Positions 26,925 to 37,171 are shown, counted from the first letter of the stretch. The stretch: DNA of 64,000 nt from Steroidobacter sp. (GCA_025929585.1 JAICPY010000010.1:1-64000), one strand, 5' to 3'. Numbers and translations: made by a program. Notes: a model not told the origin generated them from the letters alone.

Positions 26925-27112
26925 CTCGCAGGGCACGCATAGACCGCTGAGGTCAGAGGAAGAAGGAGAGCTGAGCAAGGTGCTAGGTTCGACGGATTCG
27001 GCGTACGCGAACTTTCGCAAGAATCTCTCGCAGCGGCGCGACGGCGCAGCGGGATAGATATTGATTTGATCTAATCTCTTATCTCTGCGAGATACCATCT
27101 TCATCTTGCTCG
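26925..27112. repeat. MITE-like repeat, copy 1
   Basis: The stretch begins AAGAAGGTTCTCGCAGGG and ends ATCTCTGCGAGATACCATCT followed by TCATCTTG, forming loose inverted ends. The right end closely resembles positions 42640-42690 (CTCCGCGAGATTCATCTTCA) and the left end the reverse complement of about 42868-42895. It is likely one copy of a dispersed palindromic family of 200-300 bp. Confidence 0.5.
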
Positions 27113-27118
27113 AGGTGA

Positions 27119-28024
27119 CTATTCCGCCGTGCCGCCGCGAGACGATCTGGTCCGCACCGAAGTCACCTGTCTGTGCTCATCCAGACGCACGACGATATCT
27201 GCGCGCTCAGGCATCTGATTCAAGATATGACGAGTGAGCCGCTCATAGTATTGGATGAATGTTGCGATCTCTGCTTCGCCCATAATTCGCGTCGACCCCG
27301 ATCCGACCCGCTCCCTCAGTTTCTGCTCCTGCTCCAGTCGCCAGCGATATACGACCTCGAAAGTTGGCGCTTGCAAGAAGATGAGCGTGTCGAGCCGCCG
27401 GAATAGCTTTTGATAAACACCTCCGAGTTGCTCATTGACGTAACGCCGCCAGGCGCCTTGCGGATCGAATTCCCTCTCCAGTGCATTGATCGGGTGCTCT
27501 AAAGCCGGCTGCGATTCCGGAGCAACTCCGATACACCACCCCTCCAATATCGCTAGGCGCACGGGTGTACGAATGCGCGGCCAGTCGTGTTCGGGTTTTC
27601 GATCATCTTGTGCTTTGTCGAAAGACGGTAGCGCAATGGTCCGCTGCTCGGACAGCGCATCGAGTGTGCGTAACGCGAGATCAACATCGTGCGTACCGGG
27701 AACGCCTCGAGTCGCAAGGAGAGGATGAACGGTCTCGGCAAGTCTGGTTCGTTCTGGCCGCGTCAGATAAAAATCATCCAGAGAGATGACCGCCGTCGCT
27801 ATGCCCTGTTCTTCGAGCAATCCCTTGAGCACCAGAGCCATTGTGGATTTGCCGCTACCCTGCGCTCCGCACAGCCCTGCTATCAGCATCTTCTCAGTGC
27901 TTTGGCGTGTTTTCGCCGCGAGAGCGTTCGCGATCGGTACATGCACATTGGCGATCACATGCCGATACTGTTCGGGCAGCTGTTCGATAGACAGTAGGCG
28001 CTCGATATCCACCGATGCTTCCAT
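27119..28024 (-). CDS. P-loop kinase, D-glycerate 3-kinase-like
   Basis: Protein of 301 residues with Walker A GAQGSGKST near residue 52 and the LDDFYLT motif near 83, both characteristic of the phosphoribulokinase/uridine-kinase-type P-loop superfamily. The C-terminal WRLEQEQKLR region resembles plant-type D-glycerate 3-kinase (GLYK) and yeast YGR205W. The chosen start is the ATG at 28024. Glycerate phosphorylation is the best guess; the substrate is not proved by sequence. Confidence 0.8.
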   Translation of the reverse strand: MEASVDIERLLSIEQLPEQYRHVIANVHVPIANALAAKTRQSTEKMLIAGLCGAQGSGKSTMALVLKGLLEEQGIATAVISLDDFYLTRPERTRLAETVHPLLATRGVPGTHDVDLALRTLDALSEQRTIALPSFDKAQDDRKPEHDWPRIRTPVRLAILEGWCIGVAPESQPALEHPINALEREFDPQGAWRRYVNEQLGGVYQKLFRRLDTLIFLQAPTFEVVYRWRLEQEQKLRERVGSGSTRIMGEAEIATFIQYYERLTRHILNQMPERADIVVRLDEHRQVTSVRTRSSRGGTAE

Positions 28025-28276
28025 TACGCGATGTGCGGCTAGCCTATGTGAAACCGCGCCTGACGGCATCCCCGATGCATGAGCGTCTCCAAAGACAGGT
28101 AGACGAAGCAGATACGAAGTCCCCGATTTAACCGTGCGCGCAGGAAAGCCCTGAAGTTTGTACGCGGGACGCCCGGATCAACCGCGCCTGCGGGGCCCGT
28201 AGTACCATGCACGCTGCTGGGGGGCAGGCACGAGCCTGGATATTGGCTTACAACGGCAACGATCGAGGAGCAAATC

Positions 28277-28483
28277 ATGGACCTGGAAGTGCGAACGATT
28301 AGCTTTCTGAGCAGTGGCGCTTTATCTGTTGAGGTCAACGGCGGCCTCGGGGGAGGCTCATCCAACAAAGCGGCGCTCGATGTCGTCAAGCTGTGGGTCT
28401 ATATCCCCGAATACGAGAAAAAATCCTCCATCGAAGAGGTCATGAACGCCGCACTGAAGGTCGCACGCGAATCCTTGAAATGA
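28277..28483 (+). CDS. Small conserved-looking protein of unknown function
   Basis: 68-residue protein MDLEVRTISFLSS... with a Gly/Ser-rich middle (GGLGGGSSNKAAL) and an amphipathic C-terminus (IEEVMNAALKVARESLK). The ATG has GAGGAG 7 bases upstream, a strong ribosome site, which favours a real gene. I do not recognise the family. Confidence 0.55.
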   Translation: MDLEVRTISFLSSGALSVEVNGGLGGGSSNKAALDVVKLWVYIPEYEKKSSIEEVMNAALKVARESLK

Positions 28484-28578
28484 CTCGGCGGATTACGAAG
28501 CAAGAAGCGGAGTGAGGTATTGAGTGCTAGGCGGTACGGTTTTCGAGAGTGGTCATTCGCATTCTCGAGGAGTACTTC

Positions 28579-29343
28579 ATGCCAGCACTCGACAACAAAG
28601 TCGCCATCATCACGGGCGCGAGCTCTGGGATCGGCCGCGCCACCGCCGTGCTATTCGCACGAGAGGGAGCACGGCTCGTTCTAAGCGCGCGCAACCGCGA
28701 GACGTTGAACTCGTTAGCGGACGAGCTCGCCGACTCGGGCTGCGAAGCTCGTGTGTTGGCGGGTGATGTCAAAGACGAGCGCTATGCGCAAGCGCTGGTC
28801 TCTGAGGCGATCGGTCGCTTCGGTGGACTTGACGTCGCATTCAACAATGCGGGCACGCTCGGTCCAATGGCACCGACGCCGGATGTGTCCGCTGCGGATT
28901 GGCATGAGGCTATCCAAACGAATCTCACCGCCGCATTCCTCGGCGCCAAATACCAGCTGCCGGCGATGGAGCGTCGAGGTGCCGGGTCTTTGATCTTCAC
29001 CAGCACCTTCGTTGGTTACACGGCGGCCTTTCCGGGCGCTGCGGCCTACGCCGCGAGCAAAGCAGGTCTCATCGGCCTGACACAGGCATTGGCAGTCGAG
29101 TATGGAGCGCGAGGTATTCGAGTCAACGCGCTGCTTCCCGGTGGAACGGATACGCCAATGGCACGAGCGATGAACTCAACTGAAGCTGCCATGCGATCGG
29201 TCGCGTCTCTACACGCTTTGAAGCGTATCGCAAGGCCTGAGGAGCAAGCACAAGCCGTTCTGTTCCTGGCTTCGGACGCTTCGAGTTTCACGACGGGCAG
29301 CGCGCTACTAGTCGATGGCGGTGTATCGATCAATCGATCATGA
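28579..29343 (+). CDS. SDR-family NAD(P)-dependent oxidoreductase
   Basis: Classical short-chain dehydrogenase of 254 residues: TGASSGIGRA at residues 13-22, NNAG near 91, catalytic Tyr-x3-Lys in YAASKAGL near 158, and a C-terminal DASSFTTGSALLVDGG as in glucose-1-dehydrogenase-type enzymes. GAGGAG is 6 bases before the ATG; an earlier in-frame ATG at 28549 lacks a site. The substrate cannot be told. Confidence 0.9.
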   Translation: MPALDNKVAIITGASSGIGRATAVLFAREGARLVLSARNRETLNSLADELADSGCEARVLAGDVKDERYAQALVSEAIGRFGGLDVAFNNAGTLGPMAPTPDVSAADWHEAIQTNLTAAFLGAKYQLPAMERRGAGSLIFTSTFVGYTAAFPGAAAYAASKAGLIGLTQALAVEYGARGIRVNALLPGGTDTPMARAMNSTEAAMRSVASLHALKRIARPEEQAQAVLFLASDASSFTTGSALLVDGGVSINRS

Positions 29344-29430
29344 GCGCTCGCGAGGAAAGCGAAACGAAGACTCACCTGGGCGCCTCTCCCCTTTGCGCTC
29401 CTACCCTCCTTCGCGATCTGCTTTTCACTC

Positions 29431-31968
29431 TCACTGCGTCTTCGCCGTACCTGCCGCATGACGTGCGGCGATCATCTCCTGTACGCGTTGGGCGAGCGCT
29501 TCCATTTGGAACGGCTTGGTCATCATTCTCATGCCAGCCGCCAGGCCCTCCTTCTCTTGAATGGCGTGCTCGGCATACCCTGTCATGAGCAACACTTTGA
29601 GTTTCGGACGATGCTGCCGTGCGCTGTCCGCCATTTGACGTCCGTTCAATTCAGGCAAACCCACGTCGGTGATCAACAACTCGATAGGCTCATTCGACAA
29701 CAGAATATCCAAACCGGACTTGCCATCGCCGGCTTCGATCACTCGATAGCCAAGTTCCTGCAGCAGTTCCGCGATCAAGCGGCGCACGACGGGCTCGTCT
29801 TCCACGACTAGCACTGTGTGCTCTTGCAGCGCGCGGAAAGATCCCGTCCCGCCGACATCGTGCGTGGAGCTTGCGATCTCGCCGCGATAGCGAGGCAAGT
29901 ACAGCGAGATGGACGAACCCTCGCCCACTTGCGAGCGCATCGTGATGTCGCCTCCGGACTGCATAACGAATCCATAGATCATCGACAGTCCCAGACCCGT
30001 GCCTTGTCCGAGAGGTTTGGTCGTGAAGAAAGGATCGAACGCCTTCGCGATCACTTCGGGCGACATCCCTGTGCCGTTGTCCGTGACCGAAATGCAGACA
30101 TACTGACCCGGCTTCAGCACATTGCTCGAGTCAATTTCGGCGTTACTCGCCTCGATCGTGATATCGCCGCCGTTGGGCATCGCATCGCGAGCGTTGATGA
30201 CCAGATTCAATATGGCGTTTTCCAACTGATTGGAATCGCAACGAGTGAGCCAAAGATCAGCACCCGCGAGAATATGTAGCTGTATGCTCTCGCCGAGAGC
30301 GCGCCGGAGCATGTCCTCGACGCTTGCGATCAGGGAATTCACCGCGACGGGCTTGGGATCCAGCGGCTGTCGGCGCGCGAACGCAAGCAGCCGATGCGTG
30401 AGGGCAGCAGCGCGATTCGCCGATGCTATCGCCGCTTTCGCATACTCCCCGACGCGTTCGTAACGGCGCTCTGTGATGCGGCGCTCCATCATGTCGAGCG
30501 AGCCGATGATTCCCGTCAGCAGATTATTGAAATCATGCGCGATGCCGCCAGTAAGTTGTCCAATCGCCTCCATCTTCTGTGATTGACGCAGCCGCTCTTC
30601 GGTCTGCAGGAGCGGCGTGACATCCACGGCCTCTGGCACGATGCCGATCACCTCGCCTCTCTCGTCTTTAACGGGCCGCATGGAAAAATCGAAGGTTCGC
30701 TGGCCCACAGGCAATTGCACATCGATGCGCTGACGCATGCTCTCGCCTGCGGCGACGAGCGCGACCGCCTCGCGCACCATTTGCGGCATTCCAGGAGTGT
30801 CCGAAAACCAAGGTGTCTCCCAGAAGTACTTGCCCACGACATCTTCGGCCTTGCAGTCGATACCTTCTAGCGAGGCGGCGTTCGCTTCTAGAAGCACACC
30901 GTCGGGCCTCATGTAGCCCTGATAGATCAAGCTCGTCTGCAGAGTCGTACGCAAGCGATACACGAGAGTTTGCTGCTCGCGCAACGCGCTGGACAGCTCG
31001 GACGTACGCTCCTGTACGAGCGCCTCCAGATGCTCGTTCAAGCGCCGCAGATTCTCTTCCGATGAGCGCAGCGCCGCTTCGGCCTGTGCGCGCTCCGTGA
31101 CATCGTGCGCTTGGACGAAGATGCCATCGACATCGCCGTGACGGCGGATGGGCTGGAACACGAAATCCAGCAGGCGGTTTTCCGCAGGCGCGCCTGGTCT
31201 GCGCCTGAGCGGCACCAAAGTCGACGCGGCGACGTACGGCACACCGCTACGATAGACCTGGTCGAGCACCTCACCGAATCCCTGTTCGACCACTTCGGGC
31301 AATACTTCGGCTACTGGCTTGCCAAGGATGTCGCGCCTGCCTATCAGCTGGAGATACGCAGCGTTGGCCAAGATGTACTTGTGCTCGGGACCTTCCAGCC
31401 AAGCCACCGCACCGGGCGCTTGTTGGAATAATTCGCGGAATCGATCGAGCTCGCCTTCTCTGGCGCGTTCCGCTTTCACCTTGGCAGTCGTCTCGTGACC
31501 TTGATTGAAGATCCCGACCACATCGCCGCGTTCATCGCGAATCGGCGACAGACTGTAGTTCCAATAAGTTTCTTCGATGCGCCCGCCGCGATCGATCGGC
31601 AACATTTGATCGTACGTTGCGAATCCCTCGCCCGATGTCCACACCCGGGCAAACTGCGGCTCGACGATTTCCCAGATATCGCTCCACACTTCCCGAGCAG
31701 GCCGTCCGAGCGCCCAGGGGTGGCGATGCGCCGGTACTGGGGCCCACGCGTCGTTGTACAGCAGCCGCAAGTCAGCACCCCAATAGATCGAAGTCGGGAT
31801 GCTGGAATTGAGGCACAAACCCAAGGTAGACCGCAGCGCCGTGTGCCACGTCGTAATCGGCCCGAGCGGGGTTTGGGACCAATCGTAGAGGCGGATTCGC
31901 TCCGCCATTTCGCCGCTCTCGGGCAGAAATCGCAGCGTGCGCGGCGAGATCTCTGCTGTCACTCGCAT
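29431..31968 (-). CDS. Soluble hybrid histidine kinase with PAS domains
   Basis: Cytoplasmic sensor kinase of 845 residues with no membrane segment. Three PAS/GAF-like sensor regions (about 45-160, 180-300, 340-455) precede a short coiled region. HisKA has GGIAHDFNN with phospho-accepting His478; HATPase boxes include NLVINARDAMP, DNGTGM and GQGTGLGLSM. A C-terminal receiver has Asp768 in LLITDVGLPELNG. This class usually phosphorylates its own receiver or a partner regulator. The start codon is either ATG 31968 (against a G-run) or GTG 31962. No cognate DNA-binding regulator is adjacent, so the output is unknown. Confidence 0.9.
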   Translation of the reverse strand: MRVTAEISPRTLRFLPESGEMAERIRLYDWSQTPLGPITTWHTALRSTLGLCLNSSIPTSIYWGADLRLLYNDAWAPVPAHRHPWALGRPAREVWSDIWEIVEPQFARVWTSGEGFATYDQMLPIDRGGRIEETYWNYSLSPIRDERGDVVGIFNQGHETTAKVKAERAREGELDRFRELFQQAPGAVAWLEGPEHKYILANAAYLQLIGRRDILGKPVAEVLPEVVEQGFGEVLDQVYRSGVPYVAASTLVPLRRRPGAPAENRLLDFVFQPIRRHGDVDGIFVQAHDVTERAQAEAALRSSEENLRRLNEHLEALVQERTSELSSALREQQTLVYRLRTTLQTSLIYQGYMRPDGVLLEANAASLEGIDCKAEDVVGKYFWETPWFSDTPGMPQMVREAVALVAAGESMRQRIDVQLPVGQRTFDFSMRPVKDERGEVIGIVPEAVDVTPLLQTEERLRQSQKMEAIGQLTGGIAHDFNNLLTGIIGSLDMMERRITERRYERVGEYAKAAIASANRAAALTHRLLAFARRQPLDPKPVAVNSLIASVEDMLRRALGESIQLHILAGADLWLTRCDSNQLENAILNLVINARDAMPNGGDITIEASNAEIDSSNVLKPGQYVCISVTDNGTGMSPEVIAKAFDPFFTTKPLGQGTGLGLSMIYGFVMQSGGDITMRSQVGEGSSISLYLPRYRGEIASSTHDVGGTGSFRALQEHTVLVVEDEPVVRRLIAELLQELGYRVIEAGDGKSGLDILLSNEPIELLITDVGLPELNGRQMADSARQHRPKLKVLLMTGYAEHAIQEKEGLAAGMRMMTKPFQMEALAQRVQEMIAARHAAGTAKTQ

Positions 31969-32257
31969 CCCCCCCGGTAGCGCGTGCCATACGAATTCCC
32001 CTCAGCAGCGCGCCGTACTTTCCCCGAAATCACACTCCCCCTCATGCTCACTACTTAACATTCTTGCCGAAGTTGTGCATCGTGAGCAGACGCTACAAAG
32101 ACTGTGTCTCGCAGGCTACAGTGGGGAACAAGTTTCGGTTTGTATATTTGTAAGACTTACGCACCCGCCCGTTAGCACGGAAGAGTGGGCGTAGGGGCGA
32201 CAACAAACAAAAGCAGGTGCCGGCTCGGGCCGTCCACCTTCACGAGGATGTGAGCGC

Positions 32258-34204
32258 ATGAGAGTGACCATTTCTTACCCACCGAAACCACCCGCGAAAA
32301 TTTGCAGGCACGTCATGAGTGCCATCGTCTTGATTGGCACTGCCGTATCCACGCAGGCTCGCGCCGCCAGTGAGCTGGAGAGTCTCGCGCAGCTTTCCTT
32401 GGAAGAGCTGGCGAATCTAGAAGTAACCTCGGTTTCCAAATCCAGCGAGCTGTTGCGCCTCGCACCTTCCTCCATCTATGTCATCACGCACGATGAGATC
32501 CTGCGCTCTGGCGTGACGACGATCCCGGATGCGCTGCGCCTTGCGCCCAATCTGCAAATCACGCAATTCACCTCGAATCATTACGTCGCGGGTGCGAGAG
32601 GATTCGGCGGCGCGCAAGAGGCGCAAAATTTTTCCAACAAGCTCCTCATCTTGATCGACGGCCGCAGCGTCTATTCGCCGCTGTATTCGGGTGTCTATCT
32701 CGATGTGCAGGATGTCGTCATCGAGGACATCGATCGCATCGAGGTCATCAGCGGACCAGGTGCGACGTTATGGGGAGCGAATGCCATGAACGGCGTGATC
32801 AACATCATCACGCGCCCCGCGTATCTGACGGAAGGAATCTCATCTACCGTCGGAGCAGGCAATCAGGAACGTCACGCAAGTTTTCGCTTTGGCGACAAGC
32901 CCTCGCAGGACCTTGCCTATCGCGTGTATGCGAAAGGATTCGAGCGGGATGCGGTGGAACTTGCCGACGGATCGAGCGCCGGGGACAAGTGGCATCGCGG
33001 CCAGGCCGGATTCCGATTGGATTGGACTGACACCGACGACACTGTCACTGCACAAGCAGATGCCTATACCGGCGATATACATCAGGGCCAACGCAACAAT
33101 GTCGATGTCAGCGGGCACAACGCACTTGGCCGCTGGCAGCGGCGCACCAACCGCGGTACATGGCAAGTGCAGGCTTACTACGATCAAACCGAAAGAGCTC
33201 AACCTCAGGATGGCGCCGCGTTCGACCTTCAATCCTATGACATAGAGCTACAGCATCAAATCGAGTTGGGTGCGGCACACCGATTCGTCTGGGGCGCCGG
33301 CGGACGCTGGCATCGATACGAGATCGTCAACTCCGTGCCCCTGGCGTTCGAACCTTCGCAGCGCAATCTCTCGTTGTTCAACATTTTCGCGCAAGACACG
33401 ATCGCACTGACGGATTCACTCGATTTGACCTTGGGGCTGAAGCTCGAAGACAGTCCGTTCGCGGGTTGGGAAGCGATGCCCGACATCCGCTTAGGCTGGC
33501 GATTCGCGGAAGAGCATCTTCTATGGGCGGCGGCTTCGCGCGCCATTCGTGCCGCGACTCCTTTCGATGTGGATGTCGTCGAGAGAGACAGCGGAACGGT
33601 GTTTCTGATGGGCAACGAGTCGTTCGACGCCGAACGTGTGGATGCGTTCCAAATCGGTTATCGCGGTCAGGTAATGACAGCTCTGTCGCTCTCGATATCC
33701 GCCTTTTACAACATTCACGAGGATTTGCGCACCATCGAACCCACGCCTGGCACGTTCGTGCCGCTGCGTTGGGACAATCTGATGGAAGGGGAAACCTATG
33801 GCCTCGAAGCTTGGGCTAAATGGCAAGTGACGCCTTGGTGGCGTCTGTCGCCAGGTTTGCGCTTATTGAGAAAACGGCTGGAGTTCTTGCCTGGAGCGAG
33901 CGCTTTGTTGGGCTTGGAGCAAAGCGGCAACGATCCTCGCTCGCAGGCATTGTTGAGCTCCTCCATGGATTTGCCCATGGACCTTACGTTCGATTTATCG
34001 CTGCGTTACGTAGACGATCTGCCCGAGCCTGCGTTTCCTTCTTATCATGAGCTAAACGCTTCGCTGTCTTGGCGCGCCTTGCAAAATCTCGATGTATCGA
34101 TCAGCGGCTTCAACCTGCTCGACTCTCGTCATCAGGAGTATCTCCCAGACAGCGGCAGGTGGATCCGACGCAGCGTCATCGCGCAAGCCAGGTGGCGTTT
34201 CTAA
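32258..34204 (+). CDS. TonB-dependent outer-membrane receptor
   Basis: Outer-membrane receptor of 648 residues. A signal peptide ends near AQARA; a plug domain begins LEELANLEVTSVSKSSELL, followed by the strong plug signature DRIEVISGPGATLWGANAMN. The remainder is a beta-barrel, ending in the aromatic IAQARWRF typical of outer-membrane proteins. It belongs to a subgroup commonly found next to YfiR-type proteins and CHASE-type hybrid kinases. Here YfiR starts 1 base after its stop. This suggests signalling rather than, or besides, iron uptake. No iron-regulated Fur box was identified. Confidence 0.92.
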   Translation: MRVTISYPPKPPAKICRHVMSAIVLIGTAVSTQARAASELESLAQLSLEELANLEVTSVSKSSELLRLAPSSIYVITHDEILRSGVTTIPDALRLAPNLQITQFTSNHYVAGARGFGGAQEAQNFSNKLLILIDGRSVYSPLYSGVYLDVQDVVIEDIDRIEVISGPGATLWGANAMNGVINIITRPAYLTEGISSTVGAGNQERHASFRFGDKPSQDLAYRVYAKGFERDAVELADGSSAGDKWHRGQAGFRLDWTDTDDTVTAQADAYTGDIHQGQRNNVDVSGHNALGRWQRRTNRGTWQVQAYYDQTERAQPQDGAAFDLQSYDIELQHQIELGAAHRFVWGAGGRWHRYEIVNSVPLAFEPSQRNLSLFNIFAQDTIALTDSLDLTLGLKLEDSPFAGWEAMPDIRLGWRFAEEHLLWAAASRAIRAATPFDVDVVERDSGTVFLMGNESFDAERVDAFQIGYRGQVMTALSLSISAFYNIHEDLRTIEPTPGTFVPLRWDNLMEGETYGLEAWAKWQVTPWWRLSPGLRLLRKRLEFLPGASALLGLEQSGNDPRSQALLSSSMDLPMDLTFDLSLRYVDDLPEPAFPSYHELNASLSWRALQNLDVSISGFNLLDSRHQEYLPDSGRWIRRSVIAQARWRF

Positions 34205-34205
34205 C

Positions 34206-34853
34206 ATGCATTCGCGACACCTTTCTCGACCAGATCGGATTTCTGGCGCACTCGCCGCTGCGCTGATGCTCATCGCGCTTGCGATCACGCAAACTGCTTT
34301 CGGCCAGGAACGCTATCGTGAGGAGGCGGTGAAAGCGGCATTCCTCTATCGGTTCGCCGGTTATATCGAGTGGCCGCCCGAGGCGCTGAATGCCGAACAC
34401 TTCACCATCGCCGTGCTGGGCTCCGGCCAGATCGCGACGGAACTGGAGCGATTGTTACCCGCGCGTTCGATCAAGGATTTGCCCGCGCAGGTCAAACGCA
34501 TCAACCGACTGAACCAGCTCGAGGATGCACAAATTCTGTTCATCTCGTCACGCCATCCGCAGAGCACGGCATCGATCGTTCGGGCGCTGCGCTCCAAGCC
34601 GGTGTTGGTCGTCACCGACCGGCCGAATGGGCTCGATGAGGGAAGCGTGATCAACTTTCTGTCCATCGATCGGCGTGTGCGTTTCGAGATCTCGGTGGCC
34701 GCTGCCCAGAAAGCAAAGTTGAAAGTCGGCGCGGAACTGTTGTCGGTAGCGGCGCGTGTTCGCGGCGCGCCTGAACGCGCCGATCGGCCGTGCACGTCCT
34801 TTGAGAACTGCGCCTGTCGAGATCAATGTCTCGCCTATGCGCTAGTGCCATGA
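34206..34853 (+). CDS. YfiR-family periplasmic regulator
   Basis: Secreted protein of 215 residues of the YfiR/DUF4154 family: signal peptide ending in TQTAFGQ, then YREEAVKAAFLYRFAGYIEWP, the hallmark start, and LVVTDRPNGLDEGSVINFL. In Pseudomonas, YfiR is a periplasmic inhibitor of the diguanylate cyclase YfiN. Here the following gene is a histidine kinase, so a periplasmic input to the kinase is likely. The C-terminal tail carries four clustered cysteines in CTSFENCACRDQC, which is unusual. The stop overlaps the kinase start (ATGA). Confidence 0.88.
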   Translation: MHSRHLSRPDRISGALAAALMLIALAITQTAFGQERYREEAVKAAFLYRFAGYIEWPPEALNAEHFTIAVLGSGQIATELERLLPARSIKDLPAQVKRINRLNQLEDAQILFISSRHPQSTASIVRALRSKPVLVVTDRPNGLDEGSVINFLSIDRRVRFEISVAAAQKAKLKVGAELLSVAARVRGAPERADRPCTSFENCACRDQCLAYALVP

Positions 34854-37168
34854 GCAGCAAGCCTACGCAGGCGGGGCTCGCCGAGTCGCAGCGTGTGCCG
34901 GGGGTGGCCGCGAATCAGATCCCGGGCCGCTCGGTTCGCGCCAAGCTCATCGGACTGGTGCTGCTCACCACAGCATTGGCCTTGCTCGTTTCGAGCATTG
35001 CGATCTTGGCGTACGACTTGACGGTTTATCGCAAGTCTTGGACAGCGGGCCTGCAAACCCAAGCCGGCATCCTTGCGCTCTCGACTGCGCCTGCATTGGC
35101 TTTCGATGACCGTTCGGTTGCCGAGCGCAATCTTGCGGCATTGCAAGCTCGCCCCGACGTGATTGCGGCGGCGATCTATACACCGAGCGGCCAGCGTTAT
35201 GCACATTACGCTCGTGCCAATGAGCAGGAGCTGGACCTAAAGCAGACCGCGCTCGGTCCAGGCGCCTATGTTGCCGGCGAGCGCGTCGACATCATTCACG
35301 AGGTCGTGCAAAACGATGAGCTGCTCGGAACCATTCATCTGCGAGCCCGCTACGATCTGTGGGCTCAGATACGCGCCTACCTGGGCATCCTGGTTTTCGC
35401 CGGTCTGCTCAGCATCGGCGCGGCACTCGTCCTGACGACGCGCCTGCAGCGCGCGATCACACTGCCGTTGGAAGACATCGCGGATGTTGCCCATCGAGTC
35501 GTGCGTCAACGCGACTACACGTTGCGGGCCACTCAAACGACAGACGACGAGATCGGCATCGTGGTCGATGCCTTCAACAACATGCTCGATGAAGTGCAGT
35601 CGCGCGCTCGAGCGTTGGAGGAATCGAACGCATCCTTGCGGGAAAGCGAAAAGCGCTATCGCGCGATCGGTGAGTCGATCAATTATGGCGTTTGGGTCTG
35701 CGATGCACAGGGCCGCAACGTATACGCGAGCGAATCGTTTCTCAAGTTGACCGGGATGACGCAAACGCAGTGTTCGCAGCTCGGCTGGGCGCAAATGCTG
35801 CATCCCGAGGACGTGGAAGCAACGATCACAGCCTGGGAGGAATGCGTTCTTAGCGGCCAGCCTTGGTATCGCGAACTTCGCTTTCTCGGAGTGGACGGAC
35901 AGTATCATCCGATGCTGTCGCAAGGCGTTGCGATCCGCGGTGACGATGGTTCGATCAGCGGATGGGCCGGCATCAATCTCGACATCAGCCGCCTGAAGCA
36001 AACCGAGGAAGCCTTGCGCGAGGCCGATCGGCGCAAGGACGAATTCCTGGCGACGCTTGCGCATGAACTGCGCAATCCGCTTGCGCCGGTGCGGCACGCC
36101 ACCAAGATCCTCGACTTGCCCGCTGCAAACGAGACACAACGGCGCTGGGCACGCGATGTGATCGCTCGGCAAGTCCAACACATGGCTTTGCTGCTCGATG
36201 ATTTGCTCGACGTCTCGCGCATCACACGCGGACGTTTGGAGTTGAAGCGCGACTATGTTGAGCTGGACAAACTGGTCTCTACGGCCGTGGAGACGGCGGC
36301 GCCTCTGATCGAGGCGAAGAATCATGTGTTCAAAACGCAGCTTCCCGATGAACCTGTCGGCCTGAACGTCGATCCGCTACGGATGGCGCAAGCGCTCTCG
36401 AACTTGCTGACCAATGCCGCGAAGTACACGGACACCGGCGGGCATATCGAGGTATCGGCAAGGCTTGTCGAAGGCGGAGTCACGATCACGGTGACAGACA
36501 CGGGCATCGGCCTGACCGATGCCATGCTGCTGCGAATCTTCGAAATGTTTTCTCAAGTCGAAAGCGCCAAAGAGCGTAGCCAGGGAGGGTTGGGTATCGG
36601 GCTCGCGCTCGTCAAAGGATTGGTTACGCTGCACGGCGGTAAGGTCGAGGCGGTCAGCGGCGGATTAGGACAAGGAAGCAGCTTCACGATCCGCTTGCCG
36701 GAGAGCTGTCTGGTGCGTCAAGCGATCCGTTTGCCCGGGTCGGAGCAATTGCACGAATCATTCGCAGGCGATGCCGCGACCAAGATTCTGGTCGCGGACG
36801 ACAACCACGATGCTGCGGATTCCTTGTCGATGCTGCTGCAAATCTCCGGCTATCAAGTCGTTCTTGCCCATTCAGGCCGCGAAGCTATCGCCATAGCGGA
36901 GCAAGAGCGACCCGACGCCCTCGTGCTCGACATCGGCATGCCGGACATGAGTGGTTATGAAGTCGCCCGCCATTTGCGCAAAACCGGTTGGGGTCGCGAC
37001 GTACTGCTCATCGCGGTAACCGGCTGGGGGCAACTGGAAGACAAGCAGCAGGCCCGCGATGCCGGCTTCGATCATCACCTCACCAAGCCCGTCGCCGGCC
37101 AACAGCTCGAAAAAATTCTGCAGCGTTTGCGCCGTCCGACGACGCGCTCAGTCGATCCGGTCAGTTGA
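34850..37168 (+). CDS. Membrane hybrid histidine kinase, CHASE8-like sensor
   Basis: Sensor kinase of 772 residues. An N-terminal membrane helix (about 30-55), a periplasmic CHASE8-like region (about 60-165) and a second helix (about 175-200) are followed by HAMP, a PAS domain (about 265-380) and HisKA with AHELRNPLAPVR (His405). HATPase has NLLTNAAKY, DTGIGL and GGLGIGLALVK. A receiver follows with Asp694 in LVLDIGMPDMSG. The ATG overlaps the YfiR stop. The TonB receptor-YfiR-kinase trio is a recurrent module in proteobacteria that probably couples outer-membrane ligand sensing to phosphorelay. The downstream target is not encoded here. Confidence 0.9.
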   Translation: MSSKPTQAGLAESQRVPGVAANQIPGRSVRAKLIGLVLLTTALALLVSSIAILAYDLTVYRKSWTAGLQTQAGILALSTAPALAFDDRSVAERNLAALQARPDVIAAAIYTPSGQRYAHYARANEQELDLKQTALGPGAYVAGERVDIIHEVVQNDELLGTIHLRARYDLWAQIRAYLGILVFAGLLSIGAALVLTTRLQRAITLPLEDIADVAHRVVRQRDYTLRATQTTDDEIGIVVDAFNNMLDEVQSRARALEESNASLRESEKRYRAIGESINYGVWVCDAQGRNVYASESFLKLTGMTQTQCSQLGWAQMLHPEDVEATITAWEECVLSGQPWYRELRFLGVDGQYHPMLSQGVAIRGDDGSISGWAGINLDISRLKQTEEALREADRRKDEFLATLAHELRNPLAPVRHATKILDLPAANETQRRWARDVIARQVQHMALLLDDLLDVSRITRGRLELKRDYVELDKLVSTAVETAAPLIEAKNHVFKTQLPDEPVGLNVDPLRMAQALSNLLTNAAKYTDTGGHIEVSARLVEGGVTITVTDTGIGLTDAMLLRIFEMFSQVESAKERSQGGLGIGLALVKGLVTLHGGKVEAVSGGLGQGSSFTIRLPESCLVRQAIRLPGSEQLHESFAGDAATKILVADDNHDAADSLSMLLQISGYQVVLAHSGREAIAIAEQERPDALVLDIGMPDMSGYEVARHLRKTGWGRDVLLIAVTGWGQLEDKQQARDAGFDHHLTKPVAGQQLEKILQRLRRPTTRSVDPVS

Positions 37169-37171
37169 CGA

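Noticed and set aside
32100-32257. Possible riboswitch before the TonB receptor
   Set aside because: A CGCCC/GGGCG stem is visible, but neither the cobalamin B12-box nor a GEMM consensus can be recognised.
35237-36325. 362-residue open frame on the minus strand
   Set aside because: Antisense to the histidine kinase with all its motifs in the forward frame.
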